From Casuarius casuarius (taxonomy: Eukaryota > Chordata > Aves > Casuariiformes > Casuariidae): 64,000 bases of DNA. The translations under genes were made by a program, and so were the position numbers. The stretch spans positions 991,421 through 1,055,420 of the forward strand of contig PTFA01000312.1 in assembly GCA_003342895.1 (NCBI GenBank), in the 5' to 3' direction. Below are positions 1 through 13,453 of this stretch, one piece after another. The notes beneath the pieces are model-generated. The model was not told where the DNA came from. It saw only the letters and a list, made by a program, of their open reading frames with translations, and ran no database searches. Numbering within the stretch: position 1 is the stretch's first letter; the number at the start of each line of letters is the position of its first letter.

Positions 1-332
1 TGGATATTTGCTCCAAAAGATATTAGCCACTTCAGCAGCAAGACTGAGCACCCAGGAGCAGTCGGTTAGTGTGTGTCTATTCTTGCTGCTTCTTTTTGAA
101 TGATCAAGTTTTTGTTGTCTGTCATCTTCGTCAGATGAATGAAGGTCAATCAAGGGTAGATGGAAAAACAGGGTAAAGGTGATGGTTAGTGGAGTGTGAT
201 TTTAAAGGATTGGTGGCAGTGCACTTAAACGATGGGTAAGGTAGCAACAGGTAGTAGGGTGTTGCTGTTTATCATTAGTACAGTACATGTGATTTGTCAA
301 GTGCCAATGTCAGCATTTAATGACCAACAGAG

Positions 333-399
333 AAACAAAGTTAGTGGAAACTTTCTCATTACAAAACAAAGTCAGTGGAAACTTTCTCATTACAAAACA
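333..399. repeat. 31-bp tandem duplication, about 2.1 copies
   Basis: Copy 1 is about 333-363 and copy 2 is 364-394. They differ only at T342 against C373. The shared core is GTGGAAACTTTCTCATTACA. A few more bases past 394 still fit the unit. Confidence 0.95.
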
Positions 400-2016
400 C
401 AAAAGATCATATCTTTTAAAGGGCAGTACCCACTAATGCTGGGGATGTCTGCACTGCACAGAGCCAAACAGCTGTGTTGAAGCCCATTGAAGATAGATGT
501 CTTCCACATCCAGACTATTGCTTTGTTAGGGGAAATCAAGTATATTTTCACTTCACTGTGTTCCTCTGTCCCAGGGCATTGTATTCAAGTGTAGAGTAGG
601 TGCATGTTAAGGACGGATCATCCATGTCCAGGTGCTTGGAGGAAGTTCTGAAGGCCTGGTACATTGCTGTTTTTTTCTGTGGAGTCCTCTCTCCTTCTAC
701 AGTCTGCTTAAGCATTCTTTGCATAGCTCTGTTAATTTTCTTGATCTCTCTGTTCATTTTCTTTCCTTTGTCAAGTAGGTTCTACCTTCAAAGTACTCAC
801 CTGTGGAGCATGGCCAACCCCTCCCCAGTGACAGAATTTAAATGTCAGTCTCCAAATAAGATCTCACTGCATCATCAAGGAGTTTTGTCAGTTTGTTGTG
901 AGAACACAGATCCCTTTTGAGTAGTGCAGTCTCTGAAATGCCTACCCTTTTCTTAAGAGTCCATATTATTTCCTTTTCTCTTTATAAATGATTATTTTTT
1001 ATTTTTTTCTCTAATGTCTAAGCAGATCCTGGTGCTATTCAAAAGGTCAGTGAATCTTAATGAATTTTTTGATGCACTGAACCTGGCTTTAACGTTACAG
1101 AAGCAAAATGAGGCTGGTAGTGTTTCAGCGAGAAACTTTCACATATTTTAAGTGCAGTGTTAAAAGTGAGGATGAAAAGTCATGCAAAAGTAAGGTTCCC
1201 ACAGCAACGTTTTTTCTGCCTGCTTACATTTATCTCTTAAAAGAGTGTTCTTCATTTTAACACTTACGCAGCTGGGTGGGGGGAAGGGAATATGGTCTAT
1301 CTTATAATACAGTATAATACGCAAAGAAGAGTTGCTCTGTTCTGCAAGTATATGTATGTGTGTGACATCTAGTAATCCTTTTAACTTTGCAAAGAGTGTG
1401 ACCATACAACGAAGATCACCATTTTGTAATGTTTGCTGACAGCAGCAGATGCATATCCCAGAAGCCCCGCTTTTCAAAACCAGCACCTAAGGCTTGCCTG
1501 CAAAATGTGTGCAAGTGGTTGGCTCCAGGCAAATGGCTAATTTCACAAGAAAAGTACAGAGCTTTCCATACAGAATAAGAGTTTAACCTGTGCTCGCTAA
1601 TATCCCTCCAAAGATCCTGGAATTACTGCATAAACTGATGACCGTAAATTTCTCCGTGATTGACAACCATCTTGGCAAGCTAATCCCATCAGTTGGGTTA
1701 AATGTTCTTCTAATGCTCTTTGAGTTGAAAAAGAGAACTGCAATTCCTTAGGTGCTGCCTATCATCATCATCAGGCTTTGCTTGTACTACATATACAGCA
1801 CATCAAATGTTCCTGTAGAGCTCGGTGTAACTACAGCAAGAGCATTTATGGTGCTTGGAAAACTTCAGTCCCTCTCCACTTTGCATAGCCTGGCAGCTTT
1901 GTTGCTGTTGAGGCTCAGTAATCACACCTTTGGAGCTGGTTTTGTCCATGTATGTGCGGCACTGGGCATATTTCTGTGTTGTGACTGGTTTGTGAAAACC
2001 AGTAAACTTGAATAAA

Positions 2017-2066
2017 TTTTGATTTTTTTTGATTAAATGATTTTGATATTTTTTTTGATTAAATTC
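2017..2066. repeat. Imperfect 24-26-bp AT-rich duplication
   Basis: TTTTGAT, a T run and GATTAAAT occur at 2017-2040 and again at 2041-2066 with a two-base insertion in the second copy. Low sequence complexity makes slippage the simplest origin. Confidence 0.75.
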
Positions 2067-2608
2067 TCAACTAGTGTTTACATTCTCTAGTGTTACCTCA
2101 TGAGGAAGCTCGTTATTGCAAGAAGTTACAAAACTACTTATTTACATAATTTTAGTGATGCCAATGAGATACCTTCAATGTGTAAATGTTTTCTGTATAA
2201 ATAAGTGTGTGATGGGTTCAATTTTTTTTGTGTAAGTGAATATAGAATATACTTGGGGTTTATGTCAGTTCCTCATATGATTCAGGAAGTAAAGATAATT
2301 AAATGTTCTTCTCATTGTATAACTGAGCTGACTGATAGCTTGTTCTGTTACCAGCATTGGATAAATGAAGGAAGTGGTAAGTATGTGACATTAGTGCCTG
2401 ATTCATTGAGAATAAAAATGTCACAGACTATCACATGGTTGTCTGTGGTACAAAGCTCATGTTGTGCCAGTGGAGCCTGCAGTATTTAGATCATTTGGTC
2501 ATGAAAATGAAGCAGGTACAAACATCAGTCTGGTTTTGTAATCTAATCAGATAATGCATTAGCTTATATGACAGAAGTTTAACAAAGAATGTTTCCTTCA
2601 TCCACATT

Positions 2609-2627
2609 AAAAAAAAAAAAAAAAAAA
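2609..2627. repeat. A19 tract
   Basis: Nineteen A bases. No AATAAA lies just upstream and no retrocopy-like sequence precedes it, so it is treated as a simple repeat. Confidence 0.93.
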
Positions 2628-2674
2628 GGCAGATGGACCATAAACAGTGGCATCCTGAGTCTTTACAGCAAAAG

Positions 2675-2724
2675 AAATGCAAACAATTGGAACCTCCCCA
2701 GGTGGTCTGACAGCAGCCTGAGGT
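2675..2724 (+). repeat. Possible old dispersed repeat, copy A
   Basis: This 50-bp block aligns without gaps to 7631-7680, matching at 36 of 50 positions. The two best blocks are AAATGCAAACAATT (14 of 14) and AGGTGGTCTGA (11 of 11), separated in both copies by exactly 11 bases. The equal spacing suggests common descent from a mobile element or an old duplication. I do not recognise the family. Confidence 0.5.
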
Positions 2725-5700
2725 TAGCAACAAAGAAAATTGCTGGAACAGCTGGTCTGAGTATGCAGAAATGCAAGGTAAAAATTTCAAAAGTCATGAA
2801 GATGTCAAATTCTTACTGTCAAATGCAACTTTTGGTGAGTTTTAATATGCATGGCGCTTCTGAAATTTTGACTTGTGACTTTGTCATTTCTGTTAACCTC
2901 CCCCCCGCCCCGCATTGCTTTCATGAAGTAAGTCTCTCAATAATTAAGGCAGTAGTCAACTTTTCTTTATTAAAAAAAAAGAAAGAATTAACCTCCCTTG
3001 ATATATAATGCTCAGAAGTCATCCTGTCACCGTCACCTGTAGTCTCAAGTCTGTGATCATAGAAATGAGTTGGGGAAACTAATGGCAGTCTGAAAGATAT
3101 GATGTTGACCATAAAAATATTTGTGGTAGAGTTCAGATGTCACAAATCATAGTAAACACAGAAACAGAGAGTAAACTGAGTCATATGATATTATCCCTAT
3201 GTCTTTTGTTTTTGGCTTCCTGTGTATGCAAAAGTAGGTGTAGGTCTGTGCCAAATACTAGGTTTGAAGCTGTTGTGTGTTTTGTTTACAAACCTTGTTA
3301 ATACCATGAGGCCTAAATGTTTGGTGGTTTGCTGATGTTCTCTAAGATAGCTGTGCTTAATTGGATCTGTGGCTGTGTAGACATTGGCATCTTAAAATTA
3401 TTCATGTAAGATGCTTCAGTTGCAAGGAAGAGGTGGTTCATCACAAACAGTAAGAGGTCAAATCAGAGGTATCATGGTCAAATGGGCAGCAATAGGAAGA
3501 TCATTTTTCCAGTTTTCCAGTATGTCTTCCAAGATGTCTCACTTACCAGTTAGCTTCTATGGAAGTATTCCTGTGTAGCATCTTTATCTGTTACGTGTGA
3601 GCTCCTTCCTTGAACTTGCATGTGTTCTCTCCAGCATTTTTATAGTATTTCTTGAAAACAGATAACAATGACTAAACTGAGCGTCATTGAGGAGGAGCTG
3701 ACTTACTCTGCTTCTGATGATAATCGAAATATGCAGAGGTAGATATTGCAGCCTGTGACGTCCAGCCATAAATAAGTTTCTCACTCTCCATACTTGCTGC
3801 TGAGTAGGAAGAATAGTGGTCCAGAGCTGTCTTGAGAGAAACATTGTCTGTTTGCCAGCTAGAGAGTTAAAAACATTGTTATGTTTTGCAACAGGAGGTA
3901 TTAAATGCTTCTGTTCCTTTTTGCTAATGAGATGAGAGAGCGGTGTTCAGTTTATCTGTTGAATACAGATTGCTTTGGCTGTGTTAAGGAGCTCTGACCT
4001 AGGCAAAAGAAAAGAAGTGGGAGAGGTTTCTGCTCTCTGTAGGTGGATCTAGGAGGCTCCTTTACAGTGTTGCTGTCTTGTTTGCCACTGACTGCACTGG
4101 GGGACAGCCGCACTCCAGGGGTTGTGAGGAGGTTGAGTAAGTTGGGCAGCATCTAAGTGATAAATGGAGTTGAGCTAATACACAACTGACTCTTGAAATT
4201 TGAGGCGTCTCTTGGCTGGAAGCAGCAGGGATGCAGATGGAGAACCTCCCTATCCAGCCTCAGAGCTGAGATAATGTCCACAGGGCATAATTTATGCTCC
4301 ATAAAATGTGTATTCCTCAATGGTGAGGGCACAGGCATCTCCCAAACTTGGCCTTCTCCCAGTCTCAACAGTACTGAACTGTAACTAGAGCACAGAGGGC
4401 ACTTGCTGGTTACCTCCACAGAGCTGAGATGGACTGAATTCGTGGCTGCTGGTAAAGGATCTAGAGATCTCTTGTCTGCTAAAGATAAATGTTGGTTGGT
4501 CTTTTGTGCCTGCTTCTCTCCAAACTCCCCACTGAAGTTTCGCTTGGTTAACATACCTCCCTTGGATTCATTCACTGCTCATAAGCAGTGAAATATTGCC
4601 GGTAGGCACTACCTTATCCATACGTCTAGATTTTCCAGTTTTCTAGCCTGGAGGGAGCTTGAGCCAATGGTTTGGTTAGTTGGAACCCCTAGAAATTGAT
4701 CTTGACTGTTTTAACTTACAACAGTGCCTGGCAGATAGGTATACGTAGGAAGTATTTTAGTTCATTATATCTTCATATGATTTACAGTGTTTGATAGGTC
4801 ACCTTGATGCTGTGCTGTTTTGCATATTAAGATGGGGTAGAGGTCTCCACTCACTGGAGAGTGAATCACAGGTTAGGTCTGGTTGATTATGTGTGTGGTG
4901 TTACACTATCAGATGATGTAGGCAGTATATGAAGTGGAATATGGTAGAAATGGGGCATGGCGTATATTTTCATCATGAACATACAGCATTTACTGACCAT
5001 GTTTGTTTGTAATCTTTATTGGAATATGGATTGAGGTATGTGACAGAAACGAGCAGTGAGTTGTGTAGAATCCTACTGTGGCATTTCTATACTTTCCACA
5101 ATTTGTCTTTCTGTAAAGACTTTTCTCCACTTAAAATTTCCTTTTTGATAATCTATTTGGCTTTCTTTTTTAAAAGAGTATTTAAAATTGATTTTTCCTA
5201 ATGTTGGTGATACTTGGTTCCACCTTAACTGTTATTTAATGGTTTAATTTTAGTCTGAAGATAAATGGGTCCAGAAAAATTTCTACTGGGTCATTGAGGC
5301 TTTCTGGATATTCACATAGATGATAATAAGATTAGCTTTCTCCTAATTATAACCAAAGGAAAAACCAATGCGTGACCATGGCACATATTCCCTAACTGGG
5401 AGACTCAATGAAATATGCAAATATATGTTTCACTAGCATGACCTGAAATCATGTGCCTAGTGTGGCCTAGAGGACATGCTGAGAAAGTGAAGGACAAGTT
5501 GTTGGACCATGTATATTGACAGTTGTCTGTGTTATACCAGATGCAATACCAACTGCATCAGCAAAATAATAAAAAAAGACGGAAAATATGTGTAGAAAAG
5601 CAGTTTCACGGATGCATTGTAAAAGGCTGAATCATAAATATCACTACAGTTGAGACAGTTTTTGAACAGAAAGAATTGAGGTGTTGCCTTAAAAGTGAGC

Positions 5701-7630
5701 TCAAATTGTCAAACAGCATACATGATATATACATGTTAAAAAGCGTGGCAGCCAAAAGCAAAAGGTTCTTACCAGGAAACTTCCAGTTCTCTGTTAGTAT
5801 CAGGGAGTCTAGCTGTGCCTGTGAAATAGCATGTATAGCGGCATATGCATCACCAATATAAAAATTAGAGGAAGATGCAACAAAAACACGGTGAGATATT
5901 ATTCATGCCAATAAGCCTGGGAAGTTTTAGGGGCCCTAGAGGAGGCTTAAACTCTGACTGTAAGGGGCTTTTCACAGCCTCATCCTTTTATGTGGTCCCT
6001 CTGTGTGCCTTAAGTCAGGGCAGTTCTGTGCGCTCTTGAAGAAACATCTGTGAATTAATTGAGCTTGTCAAATTCACATATACTAGAAATTGTATGAAAG
6101 ATTTAAAGTAATTACGGCATTGCACTGGTCAGCTCCTAGCACCATACCTCTCAGGTATGAACATGCATGATTCAAAATTTGACCTATGTTTTTTGTTGGA
6201 GGGGACAGGGTTTTGTGTCTGACTTATATTTGACAGTCTACCTAATTAGCAATGCCAGATTACATAATGTTGTTTGGGATGTGTATATACAGTATGGTTT
6301 TCACTTTTTCTTCCCTTTTCCCCATGCTTTTTATCAGTAATGTTCCAGCCACTTCTGAAGGTTCACCTCAGTTGAAACAACTATGTCTAAATTGCACCTG
6401 ATTCTGTTTTCTGGTAGATACGTGTCCTTACCAGTCTCAAGGCTATGAATTTACATCTAGCTGTTCAGTGAGGGACAATTTATTTGTTTAACCCTGGAGA
6501 AACTTTCATAGAAGTATTTCAGAAAGTCCTTACAAAGGGAACTTGTGCTACCATGGGACCAGCACATGGAAGAAAGATCTGTTTAACTGCATGTGATGTG
6601 GTAGTAGTCTTATGTGCAGTGACTTAATAATGGAAGCGGACTCCTGAGCTGTGAAGGACATTTGTCTTCCAGACTGTCTAGGACAGTAAAACCCCTCCTG
6701 AAGTGGGTTTCTTCCACCTGATGTGTTTTATGGGCTGTTGTTTATGTGCTGTTGCCTTCTACAAGCCTAGGTCACTCCTTCTACAGCCCTAAGCTCCTAC
6801 ATCCAAAGCAGTATATGTTTCTGGGCATGATGGCCTGGAGGTCAGTTCCTGAGGCAGCATAGCGTGGCTGGCAGCTAGAAATCAGATTTTCTGGGCATGT
6901 ATTTCTTGTATCCATGGATCATCATAATGGTTTCTCATAGACAGACCTTCACTCATCAGACATCTCTTGCAAAGAAAGCAGAATCCCTATCATCCATCAT
7001 AGGGAATATCTGCTCAAGAATATTTGTTTTATAAATAGGTTTGAAAATATGACTGGGTTTAAAATGAGCAGTACAGAAAACTGTGACATTTGTAATTTGT
7101 TTGAAAGCTGACCTTTCAAGGGAAGGTGGGATAAAGTTTCTACTTCTCTAATCTCTGTATTTGTGACTCCTATCTGCTGTAGGATCTAACTGCTTGAGAT
7201 CTGAGTTAAAGCCTTCCTTTGGTGAGGCAAAAATAAATACAACAGGTAAGTGGCAAAACATGAAGGCAAGTAACAGGAGCAGTTGTTTCCAGGAAGAAGT
7301 TCTGAAAAAGGCAAAGTTGACAGCAAGAGTAAGAGGCTTGGGGGAATTGTTTGCGGTAGGAAAAAGGTCTTTTGGTGCCTTGGCTAATGAAAAGAAAACT
7401 AGTTAGTGCAGAGACAGCTATAAGCCATTTATGAAGGAGGAAAGGTAGCCTGCTGCTGTTGCGAAAAACGTAATATTTTTCACAGATGCATCAAAAGAAC
7501 TGTGATAGCACACCTCAAATTTCGTATTAAAAAAAGATTATTTCAAGAGGCATTAAACCAGGAAGTATGGTATCCTTACTTGTGAAAGGGATTAAGTAGA
7601 TTGTGAGCAGCAGTGCTTTGACCTGTGGAA

Positions 7631-7680
7631 AAATGCAAACAATTTCCTACAGCTGAGGTGGTCTGATATTAGTCTGAAGT
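7631..7680 (+). repeat. Possible old dispersed repeat, copy B
   Basis: This is the partner of 2675-2724, in the same orientation about 5 kb away. The matching blocks are 7631-7644 and 7656-7666, followed by a weaker match (9 of 14). Similarity fades upstream of both blocks, so neither end of a parent element is defined. Confidence 0.5.
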
Positions 7681-8448
7681 GATGTTCTATAATTTTTTTT
7701 CTTGGTCCTCACAGCCAGTGATTCTTAAAAAGGATACCTCTACAGGGTCTTATGTTGTGGTTTCTGTTTGCCTTCTTGCATAGGATATTCACACTGATGA
7801 ATTCATCCGCTGTTTTCATCCTTACTTGATCTTGCAGTGATTCGATGCTGTCACTTGAAGCCCAGATGTTGGCTGAACAGAGCCTTGGGTGCAGCTGAGA
7901 GCTCCTATGAAATGATGGTATTTTTGTTTTGATCATTTGACGTTTCTTTTGGCCTGGGTGTCCTACCTTGTAATTGCTTCACATCTAAAAGTTGAGTTAT
8001 TCTTTTGGCAAAATGTAGTACTAAGAATTTTTTCCCAAAAAGCTCTGTTTGTGTTCTGAAATAGCATTGTGTCTGAGAAAAATTATCAAGAACTTGCAAA
8101 ACAGTTTTTATCTTGCCAGACTTTTGAAATGAAAAATGTATGGTTTTTTGGCTTTCTGTAAGAGTAAGTGAGGCAGAGATAGAGGGAGAGCTTACCACAC
8201 TGTAAATTTTCTCTAGACAGGAGAAAGGGCACAGCTGGAGTAGGTGCCAGAACAGATTCACTTTATATAGTTCTCTTGCAATTCTTTTTATAGAGTTCTC
8301 TTGCACAGTGCTAAGTGCCGAGGGAATATAGCATGTGTGCATATTTAAAGCAAGCGTTGCCTTTCACTTCCTGTAAAGTGTAAAGATGCCTTTGTTTAAA
8401 AAACGAAACAAAAAACCTCTGTAGGTAAGTATGTGGGTTCATGCAGAA

Positions 8449-8484
8449 CCAACCCAACTATGTCTGCCAACCCAACTATGCCTT
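8449..8484. repeat. 18-bp tandem duplication
   Basis: CCAACCCAACTATGTCTG at 8449-8466 is repeated at 8467-8484 with two changes near its 3' end. Confidence 0.88.
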
Positions 8485-11400
8485 GCCACCTGTACCCATC
8501 CAAATTTTGGATTATTTTGCTGGTAGGAATGCGGAATGATTAAGATGGAAGCAGCAAAATGCTCTCCTGCATGGAAGATTTTCAAAAATGGAGAAAAGTG
8601 CTGAATAACGAGTGTGAATAACAATGAAAGGTCTGAATGTTTATCACTTCATGGCAAGTATGTCCAGACTGCCCTGGTTTTAACTCCAAGGGCTAGCATT
8701 ATCCGAATAACAATTTTGGTGTTTGGGATTCAGCTGTTATTCCAGAATGCCTGTTGGGAACAGCCTGGTTAAAATGCAAATCAAACCCAGTCTGAAGATG
8801 ATGAACAGTTTCATAGAAAATGTTGAGGAGCAGCTAAAATGAACACACATGCAAGTGTTTTGGGCAGGGGTGACCAGAACAGAGTTTCCTTGAGACAGGG
8901 AGATTTAAACCATAAAGTCAGCCTGTGGGCACATGTTATTGGTGCTCCTTAAAAGAAAGGAATTTGGGAATTTCACTAGACTGAAATTAATCTATCCAGA
9001 TGAAATAACATATTGAAACATGTAGGCACATTACGAGGGGCCTTTTCGGAGCTGAATGAGTCATTTGAGCTGATGCTGGTGTGTGGATGCCCGTGGCATG
9101 GAGGACTCTTGCAGGACAGTGGACATCCTCCATGGGGAGAGGGAGGTAGTGGGGAGGCTTGTAAAGGAAAAGTGATTTTTCACATGAAGATGGAGCATTT
9201 GTAAGCTCTATCAGCAGCATCTGACCGGAAATGATTCTGGAAAGATATGGTGAGGTAATACTGGACAGAAAAGCAGGACGGGAAGGGAAATCTAGGATAT
9301 TCTCTCTTCAGTGTCTCATCTAAATTTTAAATGTTATCAGCTAGTTTTACATCAAATGAGAACCGAGGCATATTGTTATGACAGTTCAGTTTCCCTGCTA
9401 CAATGAATCTCAACAGACTAATTAGCATGGCCCTCCTTTCTTGAGTGCTTTGGGTTGCAAACTGGCTTAAATGTTGCCACATCTCCTTGCAGATTGTCTT
9501 GCCCCTCTGTCTTCAAGTGTCCTTTCAGCTATATTGGGCAATGTTGTGAGCCTGCTCAGGAAACTGGTCTCAAAAACAACCCGTCAAAAGTAAAGCGATG
9601 TTTTAAAGCCAGATCAGTTCACGACAGAACCACACAAATGTCATCCAAGCATAGTCAGCTTAGTGGTGGGAGTGAGCAACAAGAGGTTGCTGTGAAAAGC
9701 TTTGTAACATAAAATTGCGGTCTTGGTATGAGGTAAGAAAGCATTATTTTATGTACGGAAATTGAAGTAAAGTGGGGCTCTTCTATACTAGAAATTTCTG
9801 CTGAATAAAATTGTGTTAAAACAGTTTTCTGTGAATGTATTTGGTCTGCTCTGATTCAGGAACCAAAATAAGCTATACTATAACTATAAGCTGTAGTGTA
9901 ACTATATCCACACTTGCACTTTCACCAAGGTAACTACAAAAAACCCTGGCAGCCCAACGCCATGAGAACACGACTTCAGACATACCACTATTACAGGGAG
10001 GGCCCCAGTAATAGGCTGAAGGTCAGCCAGGAAGGCAGGGAGGGCTGGCAGAGGCTGACCCCTGCTCTCCTCAGTTGCAAGCAAGCACTAACCATTGGGC
10101 TGTTCTCCTGAACTATCAGGAAAGTAATTTCCAAAACCAATTACAGGAGATTTTTAAAAGCATAACCACCAATCAGATGTTCCATGCTTATTGAAAGTCT
10201 CAGAGAGTTAGGATACAGGATAAATTTAAAGTGCAATGGCAGTTTTCAAGTAACTCCCTATGTAGGAAAGCCTTTTCTGCTTTTTGTGCTTTTGAAAAGC
10301 TCTCCTTCAAATCTCAGCGTTAGAAAATAAACAACCAAGGAAATGAGGCGTAATTTATGTCAGCAACATAAATACAGTTAAATTCTACACAGTTGTAGCT
10401 TCATGATTTGAAATTTCTAATCTAGATAAGTTACAGCTATAACAAATTATGAAGTAACACAGTGTTTAGGTAGGATTAATGTTAAGTTAGGCCCCAGTGA
10501 CAAATGTCCCCTTTGACAAGGGGTAGTTAACACCATTCTGTAACCTCTTAACAGTCTCTAACTGCAAGAAATGCTGCCTTTTTAGCAGTATTGAAGAAAC
10601 ATCTGTTTACTATTAAAGTAAAGCATGTAAAATTTAAACAGGAAAGATCTTTTCTGATTGAGTGATTATAAAAACAGAACAGAAATTAGTGTAAGCATTC
10701 CCTATGTTGGAGTCTAAGATTGCTGGTGTTAAATGATATTGTTGGTACAGCAAGATAGTTGCTAGAAAAACTGGGGGTAGGGCTGTATACGTGCATGTAT
10801 TTTAGCAGCCTTCCTCTGCAGCAGGCTCAGAGTTGGACTGGCAGAGGGAGGGTCGCTGATGAGCTGGATGCAGGTTCTTGCACAGCTCATTCTTGGTGCT
10901 TACTGAGCCTGCCAGAGGGTTGCGCTAGAAACAACATGCACTCACATGGCACTTGATCTCTCAGCTACCTCTTAATCCTCACTAATTCCCACCTGCTCAG
11001 GCACAGATCCCCCTCTTCTCTGAAAAAGTGAGTGTTGTCAGATCCTTAGTCAGGGGTAAAAATGCCCATTTGAAAATCACAGTGATTATCAGTTTCATAT
11101 GAAGTGAAGAGCCTTTACTTCAAGATGGGCGCTTCTTACTGTGTGGACTATACAGACTAGGAGGCTGAAGAAGATGGGGTGCTTATCATGCTAACAGCTC
11201 TGGACCTTGCCTCTTAGCTTCCCTCTATTGTATGTTCTGCGTAAGAGACAAAGACGACTCAGGATCTGAATCATGAACAGCTGCAAGAGAAGATTGTTTT
11301 TGTTAAGAGCTCTTCAGTTCTTGTTTTAAAGCCAAGCGTGTCTGAGCCTAGTTAACTTTTGGTTTAAAGGCTTATTTGCTTCGACATCTATTTTTTACAT

Positions 11401-13432
11401 ACTTTAACAGTATTAAAATAGATCTTGTGCAGAGATGAGGAATATATGATTACACCCTCATTTTGTTCCTACCAATTCAAGTAAAATGAACACACAATAG
11501 AGGAAAAAATATTTTGAATAGTAGGTTTTTTTCCGCCCATTTTCCACAAAATGGAATTTTCCCGAAACATGTTTAAGTTAGTATTTGGAGTAGGGCAGAT
11601 GCCTAAAGAGCAAATTTCACAATGTGGGCCCAGCCTTGGGAAAAGCTTTAAAGACCTTTCATTTTAGTGGTGGATCCTGTGAACCTCAATCTCGGAATAT
11701 GCACAGAGCTGCATGAGGGTCAGGGAGGGTGAGAGGTCATAAGGAGAGCCAAGCGTTTCCCTAGTAAGGGATCTAAAAAGCTTGCAGGGCAGCATAGAAA
11801 CGAGGCAATGTCATCATGGCTGTTCCAGTCACCGAGCAGGAGTGCTGCTGCATGTGGTACTAGCTGCAGTAGCAGAAAGGCCAGCTGAGCAGTCCGTCTG
11901 AAAAGGAGTTATAAGAAGTGAACAAGAGAAGCTAATGGCTTCATGTTAGAAGCAACTCTTTTCCTAATACCTTTAGTATGTGGGTATTTAAAAGCCTTTT
12001 AGGATATAAAAGTCACAGTGCGACAGTTTCAAAAGTATGGTTGTACTCCCAATGATCAGTAATCTGTGTTTTTAAAGCACCTTTATTATCTGTTTCCTTT
12101 ATCTAGCCTTGAAAATAGAGAGAGGCAGAACTGGTTGTTGAAAACAGACCGGGTAGTAGACCAGTAGCTGTATATACATGGGTAACAAGAAGGGTGTGAT
12201 TTGACTAGTGCAAGAGAAGGAAAATTTAGCTTAGCCCATTCTGTTTAAGTTATTTTGTGTTTAAGGTTGGATGTCACCTCTGCAAAAGTCCTGTATATTC
12301 TGAGCGAAGCTTACCTTCTGTGGGATATCCGCTATCTGTAACATCTGAGGAGCAGTTCAACAGTGGTCTGAAAAATGTGTGGCATCTCCAAATAAAACAT
12401 TAAATGGAGGATCTTACTAGAAGAGATACAAAATGGATGTGTAAAAGAACACTTTCTCAATTATGTGCATTGATAAGAAGTCACATTTGTTTTATGCTGC
12501 TCTAGATCTCTAATAACTGTTTATGCCATTGATAGGAAGTGGAAGTCCATTGTGAGTTGTCTTTGGTCTGGCTGCCAGCACAGCACAAAGTAGCTGTATC
12601 ACGTTCACTTGCTTTCCATCTAGAAGGTTTTCTTCTAAGTAGCAGCTAAAAGGGTGGTGTTTAATTTCTCTAAATACATTACATTTTGTTGTCCCATTCT
12701 GGAAGAGAAGAATGGATGTTTGAATTCACTCTATTGGAGAAATCATGCAGTGCGCTGTTGAGAGAACTCTGAAATCACATAACTGAGGTAGTACTCACAT
12801 TTTGTGTTCCAGTCCTGAATTTTGCTCAGAATGTCAGGCCAAGTTTAGAATTTCCCTGAGTTCACAGGCATTCAGATTTTAGAACTTTTAAATGGTTGTT
12901 TTGGGTTTTTTTTTGTAGGGCTATGTTTTCAATCCCTTTGTTCCATTTTTAATGCCCTTTTGAAGGAAAAAAACAGCAATAATTTTTGAAATGCCTTGTG
13001 ATCTTTTTTCTATTGCCAAATGCTTAGGAAAGAAATGCTCATTAGACAGCTAGGTTTGGATACTGAGCTGTTCCCGTAATGCTCCTTCAATGGCGTATAG
13101 TTTTTGTTCCAGGATGAAATTAACCCTGCTGCTTTTTCATGAGGGGGGAGGAATGATGACCATGCCTTGCTTTTTCTCATCAGTGTGTTGGCTTGCTGCC
13201 CTGGCTTTTTAGTACCAGGTGTTACAGGCAACAGTAACTTCTTTTTTTGCTTCTTTCTACCCTGTCCTTCAGCAACCAGCATTTACATGGTCATTTCAAC
13301 TTGTGTGTTACTGGCCCTGTTTTCTAAAATGCAGCTATTGTACTTTCATTTTGCTGCTAGGTGCTGATATTGTACCTTTAATTACTTTCACTCTTCTCAC
13401 TATTTGGGCATTCACCAGACACATCTTCAAGG

Positions 13433-13453
13433 TTTTTTTTTTTTTTTTTTTTT
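13433..13453. repeat. T21 tract
   Basis: Twenty-one T bases, the longest homopolymer in the window. Read on the minus strand it would be a poly-A, but no polyadenylation signal or gene-like sequence precedes it there. Confidence 0.94.

Larger units (their letters stand above)
1..8448. other. Non-coding single-copy sequence
   Basis: Apart from the duplications at 333 and 2017, the A19 tract and the weak repeat pair at 2675 and 7631, nothing recognisable is present. Open frames of up to 140 codons on the minus strand (4153-4575, 7905-8342) and 139 codons on the plus strand (2589-3008) have no domain, and the last translates through the A19 tract. Splice-like segments at 1026 and 7183 are discussed as hypotheses only. 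Confidence 0.7.

Noticed and set aside
2589..3008. 139-codon plus-strand frame
   Set aside because: It translates straight through the A19 tract (a lysine run) and a second A-rich stretch. No domain is visible.
4153..4575. 140-codon minus-strand frame
   Set aside because: No recognisable family and a length within chance expectation.
7905..8342. 145-codon minus-strand frame
   Set aside because: Chance length and no family signal.
9424..9445. U6 snRNA-like word TTAGCATGGCCC
   Set aside because: Only about 12 contiguous bases match the U6 central region. The flanks do not align, and no T-run terminator or upstream promoter elements are present.
12784..12795. let-7-like TGAGGTAGT
   Set aside because: The match ends after nine bases and no complementary arm lies within hairpin distance.
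13433..13453. T21 tract as a minus-strand poly-A tail of a processed pseudogene
   Set aside because: No AATAAA or gene-like sequence lies on the minus strand before it. Processed pseudogenes are rare in birds.
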